32,718 nucleotides of DNA from the NCBI GenBank assembly GCA_024742475.1, contig JANSYI010000056.1, positions 1 to 32,718 of the forward strand, in the 5' to 3' direction. Made by a program: the position numbers and the translations under genes. Below are positions 18,834 to 30,107 of this stretch, piece after piece. Under the pieces are notes generated by a model, which was not told the origin of the DNA, did not search any database, and saw only the letters and a list, made by a program, of their open reading frames with translations. How positions within the stretch are numbered: the stretch's first letter is position 1; each line of letters starts with the position of its first letter. Source of the DNA: a bacterium (GTDB lineage Bacteria > Myxococcota_A > Polyangia > Nannocystales > Nannocystaceae).

Positions 18834-19346
18834 CTGTGCGGGATGATGGGGTCGGGCAAGAGCGCGGTGGGTCGCTCGTTGGCCGGCACGCTCGGCGTCA
18901 CCTTCGTCGACCTCGACATGCGGATCGAACGCATGTTCGGCGTCACGGTCGAGCAGGCGTTCGGCCGGGGCGAGGGCGCGTTTCGTGACCTCGAGGCCGA
19001 GGCGCTGCGCAGCCTCCTCGCCGAGCCTGCGTTCGGCGCGCGCCGGTCGATCGTCGCCACCGGCGGCGGGACGGTCGTCGACGCGGACAACCGGGCGCGC
19101 ATCGACGCGTGCGGGCCTCGGGTGCTGCTCCGCGCCGAGCCCGAGACGCTCGCCGCGAGGCTCGTCGGTGCGCAGGCGCAGCGGCGCCCGCTCGTCGCCG
19201 CGGCAGCCGATCCGACCCAGCGGCTGCGCGCGCTGTGGCGGTCGCGCCGCGAGGCGTACGAGTCCGGGGCGGTGGTCGTGAGCGCCGAGGGCTCCGTGGA
19301 CCAGGTCGCCGGGCGCGTCCTCGAGGCGCTTGACCTGCGGCCGTAA
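18816..19346 (+). CDS. aroK: Shikimate kinase
   Basis: A 176-residue P-loop kinase that phosphorylates shikimate to shikimate 3-phosphate. Walker A is GMMGSGKS (9-16), the shikimate-binding FVDLDMRIE is at about 31-39, ATGGGTVV supplies the glycine-rich substrate loop, and RRPL is the lid arginine region. Length matches AroK. The GTG at 18816 puts Walker A at the usual distance from the N-terminus, but no Shine-Dalgarno is visible and the codon sits in a terminator hairpin. In-frame upstream codons (for example TTG 18780) could also be used. It is followed by aroB after 29 bp. Confidence 0.92.
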   Translation: MGAPVFLCGMMGSGKSAVGRSLAGTLGVTFVDLDMRIERMFGVTVEQAFGRGEGAFRDLEAEALRSLLAEPAFGARRSIVATGGGTVVDADNRARIDACGPRVLLRAEPETLAARLVGAQAQRRPLVAAAADPTQRLRALWRSRREAYESGAVVVSAEGSVDQVAGRVLEALDLRP

Positions 19347-19375
19347 ACCGGCGAAACGACGCACGAGATTCGACC

Positions 19376-20503
19376 ATGCCCCGGCCCGTTGCTTTGGAAG
19401 TTGCCGTACCGTCCGAGGACCTGAGCTACCCGGTGGCGGTGGGCGCGGGGCTGCTCGACCACGTGGGTGCGACGATGCAGCGCGTGTGCCCGAAGGCGCG
19501 TCGCGTCGCGCTGATCTCCGACGAGAACGTCGTGCCGCTGTACGGCGAGCGCGTGCGGGCGTCGCTCGAAGGCGCGGGGCTGGCGGTGACCACCCACGTC
19601 ATCGAGCCCGGCGAGCCCAGCAAGACCCCCGAGCGCATGGTGGCGCTCGTGTCCTCGCTCGTCGCTGATGGGCTCGGCCGCTCCGACGCCGTGGTGGCGC
19701 TGGGCGGGGGCGTCGTGGGGGACCTCGCGGGGCTGGTGGCTGCGCTGTTCATGCGAGGCGTCGACGTCGTCCAGTGTCCGACCTCGCTGTTGGCTCAAGT
19801 CGACGCATCGGTCGGAGGCAAGGTCGCCGTGGACCTGCCCGAGGGCAAGAACCTGCTGGGCGCGTTCGCCTTCCCACGCGCCGTCGTCATCGATCCGGGC
19901 GTGCTGGCCACGCTGCCCGACGAGGAGCTCGGGTGCGGTGTCGCCGAGATGCTCAAGCACGGGGCGCTGTTCGACCCGCAGCACTTCGATGCCGTCCGTG
20001 ATCAGGCCGAGGCGATCTACGGTCGCGACGTGGCGGTGCTCGGGCGCGAAGTCGCCACCTCGGTGGCGCTCAAGGCCGCGTGCGTGGTCCGTGACCCGAT
20101 GGAGCGCTCGGACGCGGGCAAGGGGAGGGTGGCGCTCAACCTCGGCCACACCGTGGGGCACGCCCTCGAAGTGACCCAGGGGTACGGGCTCAAACACGGC
20201 CAAGCCGTTGGCCTCGGCCTCCTGGCGGCGGCAAGGGTGTCGCGCCGACTCGGACTCACAGCCGTCGACCTCGAGGGACACATCCGCACAGCACTGGACG
20301 CGCTGCGCCTTCCGACCGACCTCGACGCGTATCTCGTGCCAGAGCGGCGTTCGGCAATCGTCGAGGCGATGGGGCGCGACAAGAAGCGCGCCCAGCACCA
20401 GATCACCTACATCGGCCTCGCACGCCTTGGCGAACCGCGGGTGGTGAGTCTGTCGCCGCAGGCCATCTGGGATGCGGCCGCGAGCCCCCCCTCGGGAGCC
20501 TGA
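19376..20503 (+). CDS. aroB: 3-Dehydroquinate synthase
   Basis: A 375-residue NAD- and metal-dependent enzyme that converts DAHP to 3-dehydroquinate, the second step of the shikimate pathway. Visible family motifs are GGGVVGDLAGLVAALFMRG (nucleotide binding), QCPTSLLAQVDASVGGKVAV, the metal-binding GCGVAEMLKHG, and LNLGHTVGHALE with its histidines. KKRAQHQITYIGLARLGEP completes the C-terminal domain. Full family length. It follows aroK by 29 bp and is probably cotranscribed with it. Confidence 0.97.
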   Translation: MPRPVALEVAVPSEDLSYPVAVGAGLLDHVGATMQRVCPKARRVALISDENVVPLYGERVRASLEGAGLAVTTHVIEPGEPSKTPERMVALVSSLVADGLGRSDAVVALGGGVVGDLAGLVAALFMRGVDVVQCPTSLLAQVDASVGGKVAVDLPEGKNLLGAFAFPRAVVIDPGVLATLPDEELGCGVAEMLKHGALFDPQHFDAVRDQAEAIYGRDVAVLGREVATSVALKAACVVRDPMERSDAGKGRVALNLGHTVGHALEVTQGYGLKHGQAVGLGLLAAARVSRRLGLTAVDLEGHIRTALDALRLPTDLDAYLVPERRSAIVEAMGRDKKRAQHQITYIGLARLGEPRVVSLSPQAIWDAAASPPSGA

Positions 20504-20530
20504 GTCGCGCGGGGCCGTTGCGGCCTTTCT

Positions 20531-20559
20531 TTGGAGTCACCCCGCGGCCTTGCTACGCT
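20531..20559 (+). promoter_or_regulatory. Candidate promoter for the lipoprotein gene
   Basis: TTGGAG (20531-20536) and TACGCT (20554-20559) are separated by 17 bp and lie about 40 bp before the ATG at 20599. Both hexamers are partial matches to sigma-70 consensus. Confidence 0.35.
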
Positions 20560-20598
20560 CGTGTGCGGGCCGCCTTCGCGGTGGCCTGCGGGTGCGCC

Positions 20599-21513
20599 AT
20601 GAAAACCGTCAAGCTTCTCTCCGTCGCCGCTGGCCTGGCATCCCTCTGCTTCACGGCATCGTGTGCGGAGGAGCAGGAATCGAGCATCATCAACGGCGCA
20701 GCGATCATCGAGGACGGCTGTACGGTCACGGTCCCCGCGATGCAGTACTACTCCCGCGGCCGGCTGGATCTGAGCTTCGGGACGGCCTACAACGTCTCGC
20801 TCGAGATCTCCAACCAGCTCGCGCCGCAGTCGGCGATGACGACCAACAACGCGATCGACAACTCGGAGGTTCAGATCACGGGCCTGGATGTCGTCTTGTC
20901 CAGCGATCAGCGGCCCGATGTCATCGATATGCTCGCCGAGGAACAAGACGGCGCGCTCATCGACTTTTCTCCGGCCGTGCCCACCAACTCGCTCGGCGGT
21001 GGTGATCTACTCGGGATGGGGGTCGTCGCCATTCCGGCGGCGACGGCCGCGAGGCTCGCGGAGGTTCGCATCGGTGAGGCTCGTAGGGCGGGCGAAGCGG
21101 CGGCGGCCGATTTCATGGCAGCGAACCCGGGTGCGACGCCCGAGGAGATCGCGGCCGCGACGGCGGCCGGCCAGAACGCGGTCCTGTTCCAAGGGGAGAC
21201 CTACATCGCGGCGGTCACCGTGCGCGCCAGACGTACCGGCAACAACGTCGGCAGCGTGGGAGAATTCGAGGCCCGCGAGTTCCGGTTCCCGATCGAGGTC
21301 TGCTGGGGCTGCACGCTGTCGTGCCAGACCTGTGAGCAGATGGTCGACCTCGACGGAGATGGCACCGACGAGACGGTGACGGGCGTTTGTCCGTCGGGCT
21401 TCGACGTGTCCATCGACGCGCCCGTCGTCAACCCCTCGCAGTGGGTCGGGCTCAGCACGTCCTGCATCGGTGGCCAGGACGACGTGTTCGTCCCGGCATC
21501 GTGCGGGCAATAA
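20599..21513 (+). CDS. Cysteine-rich secreted lipoprotein of unknown function
   Basis: A 304-residue lipoprotein. The signal peptide MKTVKLLSVAAGLASLCFTA ends in the lipobox TASC, lipidated C22. The mature part starts Glu-rich and is mainly beta-like; a helical Ala/Glu-rich segment (about 150-190) interrupts it. Near the C-terminus there is a C-x2-C-x3-C-x2-C cluster (C235, C238, C242, C245), then a Ca-binding-like D-x-D-x-D-G loop (DLDGDGTDE, D250-E258), then three more cysteines (C264, C289, C302). I do not recognise the family. The frame is open from 20518 but the signal peptide fixes the start. It lies between the pil-aroKB block and the roadblock gene. Confidence 0.78.
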   Translation: MKTVKLLSVAAGLASLCFTASCAEEQESSIINGAAIIEDGCTVTVPAMQYYSRGRLDLSFGTAYNVSLEISNQLAPQSAMTTNNAIDNSEVQITGLDVVLSSDQRPDVIDMLAEEQDGALIDFSPAVPTNSLGGGDLLGMGVVAIPAATAARLAEVRIGEARRAGEAAAADFMAANPGATPEEIAAATAAGQNAVLFQGETYIAAVTVRARRTGNNVGSVGEFEAREFRFPIEVCWGCTLSCQTCEQMVDLDGDGTDETVTGVCPSGFDVSIDAPVVNPSQWVGLSTSCIGGQDDVFVPASCGQ

Positions 21514-21566
21514 GTTGCCTTGACCGTGCGGGCGTCTTTGGGCGAACCTTTCAAGCGCGGACCGCA

Positions 21567-21926
21567 ATGCTGAACGAATCGCTCGAAAAGATCGTGCAGA
21601 ACACTCCGGGTGCAGCCGGAGCCATCCTGATGGGCTTCGACGGCATCGCGGTGATGCAGTACGTCGCGCCCGATCACGAGGACGTCGACATCGAGTCGAC
21701 CGCGATGGAGTTCTCGTTCCGCTACGTCGAGCTGCGTCAGGCGGCCGAGTCGCTCGAGATGGGCGAGGTCACCGACATCACCATCAAGGCCGACAATCGC
21801 TCGGTGGTGTGCCGCGTCCTGTCCGACGAGTACTTCGTGGCCATCGTCCTGGCTGACTCGGCACACATCGGCAAGGGCCGGTGGATGCTTCGATCGACGT
21901 CGGCCGAGCTTCAGACCGAGCTCTGA
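21567..21926 (+). CDS. Roadblock/LC7 domain protein (MglB-like fold)
   Basis: A 119-residue single-domain protein of the roadblock/LC7 fold, whose members dimerise and often regulate Ras-like GTPases. The family pattern is visible in the N-terminal helix (LNESLEKIVQNTPGAAGAI), the strand-turn LMGFDGIAVMQYV (about 21-33), and the central helix IESTAMEFSFRYVELRQAAE. In Myxococcus, MglB is a roadblock GAP for MglA, which sets polarity of type IV pili. Whether this protein binds MglA or has another role cannot be told from sequence. No MglA-like GTPase gene is in the window. It lies 53 bp after the lipoprotein gene and 19 bp before aroQ, so it is probably in an operon. Confidence 0.85.
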   Translation: MLNESLEKIVQNTPGAAGAILMGFDGIAVMQYVAPDHEDVDIESTAMEFSFRYVELRQAAESLEMGEVTDITIKADNRSVVCRVLSDEYFVAIVLADSAHIGKGRWMLRSTSAELQTEL

Positions 21927-21945
21927 GGGCACTACACTGCGGGGC

Positions 21946-22398
21946 ATGAGCGCCCCAGCGGTCGTCACGGTCATTCACGGCCCGAACCTCAACCTGCTCG
22001 GCACCCGCGAGCCCGACGTGTACGGCCACGCGACGCTGGCCGACGTCGACGCGAAGCTTCAGGCGCTCGGCCAAGAGCGCGGTTTCGCGGTCGCGTGTCA
22101 CCAGCGCAACGGCGAGGGCGCGATCATCGACCTCATCCATGCCGCGGGCGCGGGCATCGTCATCAACCCGGGCGGCTACACGCACACCTCGGTCGCCATC
22201 GCCGACGCCCTGCGTGCCTTCGGCCGCCCCGCCGTCGAGGTGCATCTGTCGAACATCTACGCCAGAGAGGCGATTCGGCACGTTTCGGTGACCGGCGCGG
22301 CCTGCCAAGGCGTCATCATGGGCCTGGGCGTCAACTCATACGTGTTGGGGCTTGAAGCCGTGCTGGAAATGATAGGGTCCGGCGCCGAGAGGTCCTGA
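21946..22398 (+). CDS. aroQ: 3-Dehydroquinate dehydratase, type II
   Basis: A 150-residue class II dehydroquinase that converts 3-dehydroquinate to 3-dehydroshikimate; members form dodecamers. Motifs: HGPNLNLLGTREPDVYG with the catalytic tyrosine, HQRNGEGAIIDLIHAA, NPGGYTHTSVAIADAL, and EVHLSNIYAREAIRH with the catalytic histidine. Length is typical. It is the third shikimate-pathway gene in the window after aroK and aroB, and it precedes accB by 31 bp, a common arrangement of aroQ with accBC. Confidence 0.97.
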   Translation: MSAPAVVTVIHGPNLNLLGTREPDVYGHATLADVDAKLQALGQERGFAVACHQRNGEGAIIDLIHAAGAGIVINPGGYTHTSVAIADALRAFGRPAVEVHLSNIYAREAIRHVSVTGAACQGVIMGLGVNSYVLGLEAVLEMIGSGAERS

Positions 22399-22429
22399 CC
22401 GACCTCCCACAACATCTCGCGAGCCCACC

Positions 22430-22918
22430 ATGAGCAACGAGACCGACCCCAAGCTTCCCGACCTCAGCTACATCCGCGAGCTGGCTGGCATCTTTCAAGA
22501 CCATGAGCTCGACGAGCTCGAGATCGAGACGGGAGAGACCCGCATGCTGCTTCGTCGAAGCGACATGCCGGCCGTGGCCCAGCCCTCGGCACCGCTGGCC
22601 GCGCCCGCGCCTGCGCCGGCGGCCCCCGCCGGGCCCGCAGCCGCAGCCGCGCCCGCAGCCGCGCCCGCCGAACGCCCCGGCGATTTCATCACCTCGCCCT
22701 TCGTCGGCACCTTCTATCGGTCGCCGCGGCCCGACGCGCCGTCGTTCGTCGAGGTGGGCGCCAAGGTGCAGCCGGGCACCACGGTCTGCATCGTCGAGGC
22801 CATGAAGTTGTTCAACGAGATCGAGGCCGACTTCGCCTGCACCATCGAAGAGGTGCTCGTCGAGGATGGCCAGCCCGTGGAATACGGCGCGAAGCTGTTC
22901 CGGGTGACCAAGCAGTGA
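22430..22918 (+). CDS. accB: Biotin carboxyl carrier protein of acetyl-CoA carboxylase
   Basis: A 162-residue carrier that holds the biotin used to move CO2 from AccC to the carboxyltransferase. The N-terminal helix region (about 10-45) is followed by an Ala/Pro-rich flexible hinge (about 48-82) and the biotinyl domain (about 85-161). The attachment motif is VEAMKLFNE with K126, and the preceding SPFVGTFYRSP is the family thumb region. Its TGA overlaps the accC GTG, predicting coupled translation. Confidence 0.97.
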   Translation: MSNETDPKLPDLSYIRELAGIFQDHELDELEIETGETRMLLRRSDMPAVAQPSAPLAAPAPAPAAPAGPAAAAAPAAAPAERPGDFITSPFVGTFYRSPRPDAPSFVEVGAKVQPGTTVCIVEAMKLFNEIEADFACTIEEVLVEDGQPVEYGAKLFRVTKQ

Positions 22919-24291
22919 CCCAGCCCATTCGGAAGGTTCTGATCGCGAACCGCGGTGAAATCGCGCTTCGCGTGATTCGGGCGTGTCGCGAGCTGGGCAT
23001 CCGGACGGTCGCGGTCCACTCCGAGGTCGACGCAGAGGCGCTGCACACCCGCTTCGCCGACGAAGCCATCTGCATCGGCCCTGGCCCGTCGCCATCGAGC
23101 TATCTGCACATCCCCAACCTCATCGCCGCAGCCGAGCTCTCGGGGGCCGATGCCGTCCATCCCGGGTATGGGTTTCTTGCCGAGCGGGCGGACTTCGCCC
23201 AGATGTGCATCAAGTGTGGTCTGACCTTCATCGGGCCTCTGCCCGAGCACATGTCGCTGATGGGCGACAAGGTGCAGGCCCGTACGCGCATGCAAGAGGC
23301 CGGCGTCCCCGTCCTCCCCGGCACGGGGGTCCTCGCGTCGGCCGAGGAGGCCCGCGAGGCTGCCGAGCGCATCGGGTTCCCGGTGATCTGCAAGGCCTCG
23401 GCGGGCGGGGGGGGCCGCGGGATGAAGATCATCCACGATCCCGCCACGCTCGAGCAGACCGTCGAGACCGCCCAAGCCGAGGCTCAGGCCGCGTTCGGCT
23501 GCGGCGACGTCTATCTGGAGCGCTACGTGACCAGCCCTCGGCACATCGAGGTCCAGGTCATCGCCGACCACCAGGGCAACGTGGTCGACCTGCTCGAGCG
23601 GGAGTGCTCGGTCCAGCGTCGACACCAGAAGATCATCGAGGAGGCGCCCTCCACCGCATTGTCCGAAGAGGTGCGGGTCGAGCTGCGCAAGGCCGGCGTC
23701 GCTGCGGCCAAGGCGATCGGTTACCGCTCGGTCGGTACCGTCGAGTTCCTCGTCGACGGCGACCGCTTCTACTTCATGGAGATGAACACCCGGATCCAGG
23801 TGGAGCACTGCGTCACCGAGATGATCACGGGTGTGGATCTGGTCCAGGAGCAGATTCGAATCGCCACCGGGGAGCCGCTGGGGCACCTCGACCGCGAGCA
23901 CGTGCCCCATGGCCACGCGATCGAGTGCCGGATCAATGCCGAACACCCGGTGACGTTCGCGCCTCAGCCCGGTACGATCACGGCGCTGCACTTTCCCGGC
24001 GGCTACGGCGTGCGCGTCGACAGCCACGTCTACCAGGGCTACACGGTCTCACCCCACTACGACTCCATGATCGGCAAGCTCATCACGCACGCCCCCACGC
24101 GCGGGCAGGCGCTGGCGCGCATGCGCGGAGCGCTCGACGAGACGATCGTGCACGGCATCGCGACCAACGTGCCGCTGCATCGGTGGATTCTGGCCCAGCC
24201 GGCCATCATCGAGGGTGGGTACGACACCCATTTCCTCGCTCAGAACCTCGACGAGGACGCCGTTCGCGCCCTGGCCGAGGAGGAGCCCTAG
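22915..24291 (+). CDS. accC: Biotin carboxylase subunit of acetyl-CoA carboxylase
   Basis: A 458-residue ATP-grasp enzyme that carboxylates the biotin on AccB using ATP and bicarbonate. The start is ANRGEIALRVIRACRELGI, followed by VHPGYGFLAERADFA, the glycine-rich ATP loop KASAGGGGRGMK, RECSVQRRHQKIIEEAPS, and FMEMNTRIQVEH with the catalytic acidic and basic residues. GTG start at 22915, fixed by overlap with accB. The last ~15 residues (DEDAVRALAEEEP) are a little longer than in E. coli. Confidence 0.98.
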   Translation: MTQPIRKVLIANRGEIALRVIRACRELGIRTVAVHSEVDAEALHTRFADEAICIGPGPSPSSYLHIPNLIAAAELSGADAVHPGYGFLAERADFAQMCIKCGLTFIGPLPEHMSLMGDKVQARTRMQEAGVPVLPGTGVLASAEEAREAAERIGFPVICKASAGGGGRGMKIIHDPATLEQTVETAQAEAQAAFGCGDVYLERYVTSPRHIEVQVIADHQGNVVDLLERECSVQRRHQKIIEEAPSTALSEEVRVELRKAGVAAAKAIGYRSVGTVEFLVDGDRFYFMEMNTRIQVEHCVTEMITGVDLVQEQIRIATGEPLGHLDREHVPHGHAIECRINAEHPVTFAPQPGTITALHFPGGYGVRVDSHVYQGYTVSPHYDSMIGKLITHAPTRGQALARMRGALDETIVHGIATNVPLHRWILAQPAIIEGGYDTHFLAQNLDEDAVRALAEEEP

Positions 24292-24379
24292 TCGACTCTC
24301 GCCCCGTGCCGGGCGCTCCGCAGAAGAAGCGGCAGTGAAGGCACATCGAGCCGCTCGCATTCGGTAGGATTCCCCCGCC

Positions 24380-27418
<3,039 letters not shown>

Positions 27419-27420
27419 GC

Positions 27421-28626
27421 ATGCCCCCACGTCCAGTCGAGCCGCCAGTCGAGTCCCCAGGCCCTTCGACCCGCGCGGTGCACGACGGGGAGGCTCGGGT
27501 TCGCGACGATCGAAGCATCACCGCGCCGGTGGTGCACGCGAGCACCTACCCCTTCGAGAACACCGCAGAGCTCCTCGCCTTCATGCGGGGGGAACACGAC
27601 CGGCCCGAAGAGTACGGGCGCTACGGCAACCCGACCGTCGCCGCGTGCGAGGCCAAGCTGGCAGCCCTCGAGGGGGGCGACGCAGCAGTGCTCACCAGCT
27701 CGGGCATGGCCGCCATCACGACGACGCTGCTGTCGATGCTCAAGAGCGGCGCGCACCTGGTGCTGACGAGCGACGTGTACCGAAAGACCCGTCACTTCGC
27801 GAACGCGGTGCTGAGCAAGTACGGGGTCGATGTCGACATCGTGCCGCCAACGGTCGATGCGCTGCGCGGGGTGGTCAAGCCCGCGACGAAGGTCGTCTTC
27901 ACCGAGGCGCCGACCAACCCCTACGGTCGCGTCGTCGACCTCGAAGGGCTCGTCGGCGTGGCCAAGGAGCATCGCGCCAAGACGATCATCGACGCGACGT
28001 TTGCCACCCCGTTCAACATGCGGCCGCTCGAGCATGGCATCGATCTGGTGATCCACTCGACCACCAAGTACCTCGGCGGGCACAACGACCTGCTCGGGGG
28101 CGTGGTGATCGGCCGTGGCCCCATCGTCGAGGCGATTCGCGAGCAGCACGGCACGCTCGGGGCGGTCGCGGATCCGCAGACGGCGTTCCTCACCCTGCGG
28201 GGGCTCAAGACGCTGGGGCTTCGCGTGCAGCGGCACAACGAGGGCGCGCTGCGGCTCGCCACGATGCTCGAGGCTCACCCCGCGGTCGCGCAGGTCTGGT
28301 ACCCGATGCTGGAGAGCCATCCCGATCATGGGCTCGCCCGCCGCTACCTGCGGGGCGGCGGCGGGGTGCTGGCATTCGAGCTGCACGGTGGCCTGGCGGC
28401 GGGGACGACGGTGGTCGACGCCGTGCGCATCCCCAAGCTGGCGGCGTCGCTGGGCGGTGTCGAGAGCTTGATCGAGCAGCCGCCGCTGATGAGCTTCTTC
28501 GAGCTCTCCCCCGAGCAACGCGCGGCCATCGGCATCAAAGAGGGCCTGGTCCGCATGAGCGTGGGAATCGAGGACCCTGCGGACCTCGAGGCCGACCTCC
28601 GCCAGGCGCTCGACAGCCTGGGGTGA
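27421..28626 (+). CDS. PLP-dependent trans-sulfuration enzyme (cystathionine gamma-synthase/lyase family)
   Basis: A 401-residue Cys/Met-metabolism PLP enzyme. Family features: STRAVHDGE at the N-terminus, YGRYGNPTVAACEAKLAALEGG, the phosphate-binding SSGMAAI, the pyridine-nitrogen aspartate in IIDATFATP (D191), and the Schiff-base lysine in HSTTKYLGGH (K216). The C-terminus has the typical LGGVESLIEQPPLMSF. Gamma-synthase, gamma-lyase and beta-lyase cannot be separated reliably from sequence alone. I used the ATG at 27421, preceded by GAGAGG; a TTG at 27415 overlaps the TPR stop. It is tightly linked to the TPR gene, but a functional link is not apparent. Confidence 0.92.
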   Translation: MPPRPVEPPVESPGPSTRAVHDGEARVRDDRSITAPVVHASTYPFENTAELLAFMRGEHDRPEEYGRYGNPTVAACEAKLAALEGGDAAVLTSSGMAAITTTLLSMLKSGAHLVLTSDVYRKTRHFANAVLSKYGVDVDIVPPTVDALRGVVKPATKVVFTEAPTNPYGRVVDLEGLVGVAKEHRAKTIIDATFATPFNMRPLEHGIDLVIHSTTKYLGGHNDLLGGVVIGRGPIVEAIREQHGTLGAVADPQTAFLTLRGLKTLGLRVQRHNEGALRLATMLEAHPAVAQVWYPMLESHPDHGLARRYLRGGGGVLAFELHGGLAAGTTVVDAVRIPKLAASLGGVESLIEQPPLMSFFELSPEQRAAIGIKEGLVRMSVGIEDPADLEADLRQALDSLG

Positions 28627-28643
28627 CCGCGGATCGCGCGGTC
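28625..28643 (+). terminator. Possible hairpin at the end of the PLP-enzyme gene
   Basis: GACCGCG (28625-28631) pairs with CGCGGTC (28637-28643) across a 5-nt loop and overlaps the stop codon. No T-tract follows, so it may only pause or stabilise transcripts. Confidence 0.3.
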
Positions 28644-28678
28644 TCTGTCACCGCGGCCGAGCGGACTGGCGACGGGCT

Positions 28679-28707
28679 TTGTCACCGGGCTGGGACTTTG
28701 CTATGCA
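28679..28707 (+). promoter_or_regulatory. Candidate sigma-70-type promoter of tig
   Basis: TTGTCA (28679-28684, five of six to consensus) and TATGCA (28702-28707) with a 17-bp spacer lie about 32 bp before the tig ATG. GAGGT upstream of the ATG could serve as ribosome-binding site. Confidence 0.5.
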
Positions 28708-28739
28708 GCCGTCCTCCCGCGACCTGAGGTCAACGAAAT

Positions 28740-30107
28740 ATGGAAAGCAGCATCGAGCGCATCAGTCCCGTCGAGTGTCGAGTCAAAGTGGAGATCCCGT
28801 GGTCGGACGTCTCCGGTCGGCTCACCGACAAGATGCGCGACCTTCGTCGTCGCGCCCGTCTTCCCGGCTTCCGGGCGGGCAAGGTGCCGCCGCAGGTTCT
28901 CGAGAAGCGCTTCGGCAAAGGCGTCCGCGAGGAGCTCGCCGGCGAGCTCGTGCAGGAGACCTTCCAGACCGTCATCACCGAGCACGAGGCGCAGCCGCTG
29001 ACCCAACCGGTGGTCGAGGAGTCGTCGCTCGAGAAGGAGCAGCCCTTCCGCTACCAGGCTCGCTTCGAGGTCCGGCCCGAGATCGAGCCCAAGGACTACA
29101 CCGGCGTCGAGGTTCGCCGCCGCCCCGCAGTGGTGGAGGACTCCCAGGTCGACGCGCAACTCGAAGAGCGCCGCAAGAAGTTGATCGAGCTGCGCCCGCT
29201 CCCCGAGGAGCCCGGCCGCGAGAAGACCCAGGCCGGCGACGTGTGGACCGTCGACGTCGAGGGCACCCTGGGCGAGCAGCGGGTCAGCCGCAAGGACGTG
29301 CGCGCTGACATCGGGGAGACCGAAGGCGAGTTCCTTCCCGGCCTCAACGCCGCGCTCGAGAACCTCGAGCTCTCCGAGGTCGGCTCGATCAAGCAGATCT
29401 CCTTCACGCCGCCCGAAGACCGCATCCGTGCCGAGCTCCGGGGCCAAGAGGCCAAGCTCGAGCTCGGTCTGCGCGAGGTCCGGGTCAAGTACGTGCCCGA
29501 GCTCGACGACGAGTTCGCAAAGGACACCGGCGATGCCGAGACGCTCGATGAGCTCAAGGCCAAGATCGCCGAGGACCTGCGCAAGGCCGACGCCGAGACC
29601 GCCGAGCGCGAGGCCCGTCGGCGGCTGCTCGAGTCGCTGCTCGAAGCCAACGAGTTCGAGCCCGCGCCCTCGATGGTCGCCCGTGAGGTCTCCGCGCAGG
29701 TCGAGCAGACCAAGCGACAGCTTGCGCAGCAAGGCATGCGTTTGGAGCACATGGGAACGAATGACCAGCAGTACGCCGCGCGGATCCGTCCCGAGGCGCT
29801 GTTCAACGTCAAGGCGTTCCTCCTGCTCGACGCGATCGGCAAGAAGGAGAACATCGAGGTCTCCGACGAGGACGTGCAGGCCCGCCTGGTCGAGATGGCC
29901 GAGGAGTCCGGCCAGAACGTCGACCGCATGAAGGCGTCGATGGAAAAGAGCGGCCAGCTGCTGATGATTCAGGCCGGCCTCCGTGAGGAGCGGATCTTCG
30001 ACTTCCTCATGGAGAAAGCCGTGGTCACCGAGGCGCCCGACCCCGAGCCCGAGGGACACGACCACGAGCACGGGCACGAACACGACCACAGCCACGACCA
30101 CGGCTGA
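28740..30107 (+). CDS. tig: Trigger factor with histidine-rich C-terminal tail
   Basis: A 455-residue ribosome-associated chaperone. The N-terminal ribosome-binding domain has the signature GFRAGKVPP (about 43-51). The central FKBP-like region (about 150-235) is recognisable from GDVWTVDVEGTLGE and FLPGLNAALENLELSEVGS but lacks many usual active-site residues, so prolyl isomerase activity may be weak or lost. The helical C-terminal chaperone arms cover about 240-430. The last ~17 residues (about 439-455) contain eight histidines alternating with Asp/Glu/Gly, a metal-binding-like tail. Gene order tig-clpP-clpX is widely conserved. The start ATG at 28740 follows a good promoter candidate. Confidence 0.96.
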   Translation: MESSIERISPVECRVKVEIPWSDVSGRLTDKMRDLRRRARLPGFRAGKVPPQVLEKRFGKGVREELAGELVQETFQTVITEHEAQPLTQPVVEESSLEKEQPFRYQARFEVRPEIEPKDYTGVEVRRRPAVVEDSQVDAQLEERRKKLIELRPLPEEPGREKTQAGDVWTVDVEGTLGEQRVSRKDVRADIGETEGEFLPGLNAALENLELSEVGSIKQISFTPPEDRIRAELRGQEAKLELGLREVRVKYVPELDDEFAKDTGDAETLDELKAKIAEDLRKADAETAEREARRRLLESLLEANEFEPAPSMVAREVSAQVEQTKRQLAQQGMRLEHMGTNDQQYAARIRPEALFNVKAFLLLDAIGKKENIEVSDEDVQARLVEMAEESGQNVDRMKASMEKSGQLLMIQAGLREERIFDFLMEKAVVTEAPDPEPEGHDHEHGHEHDHSHDHG

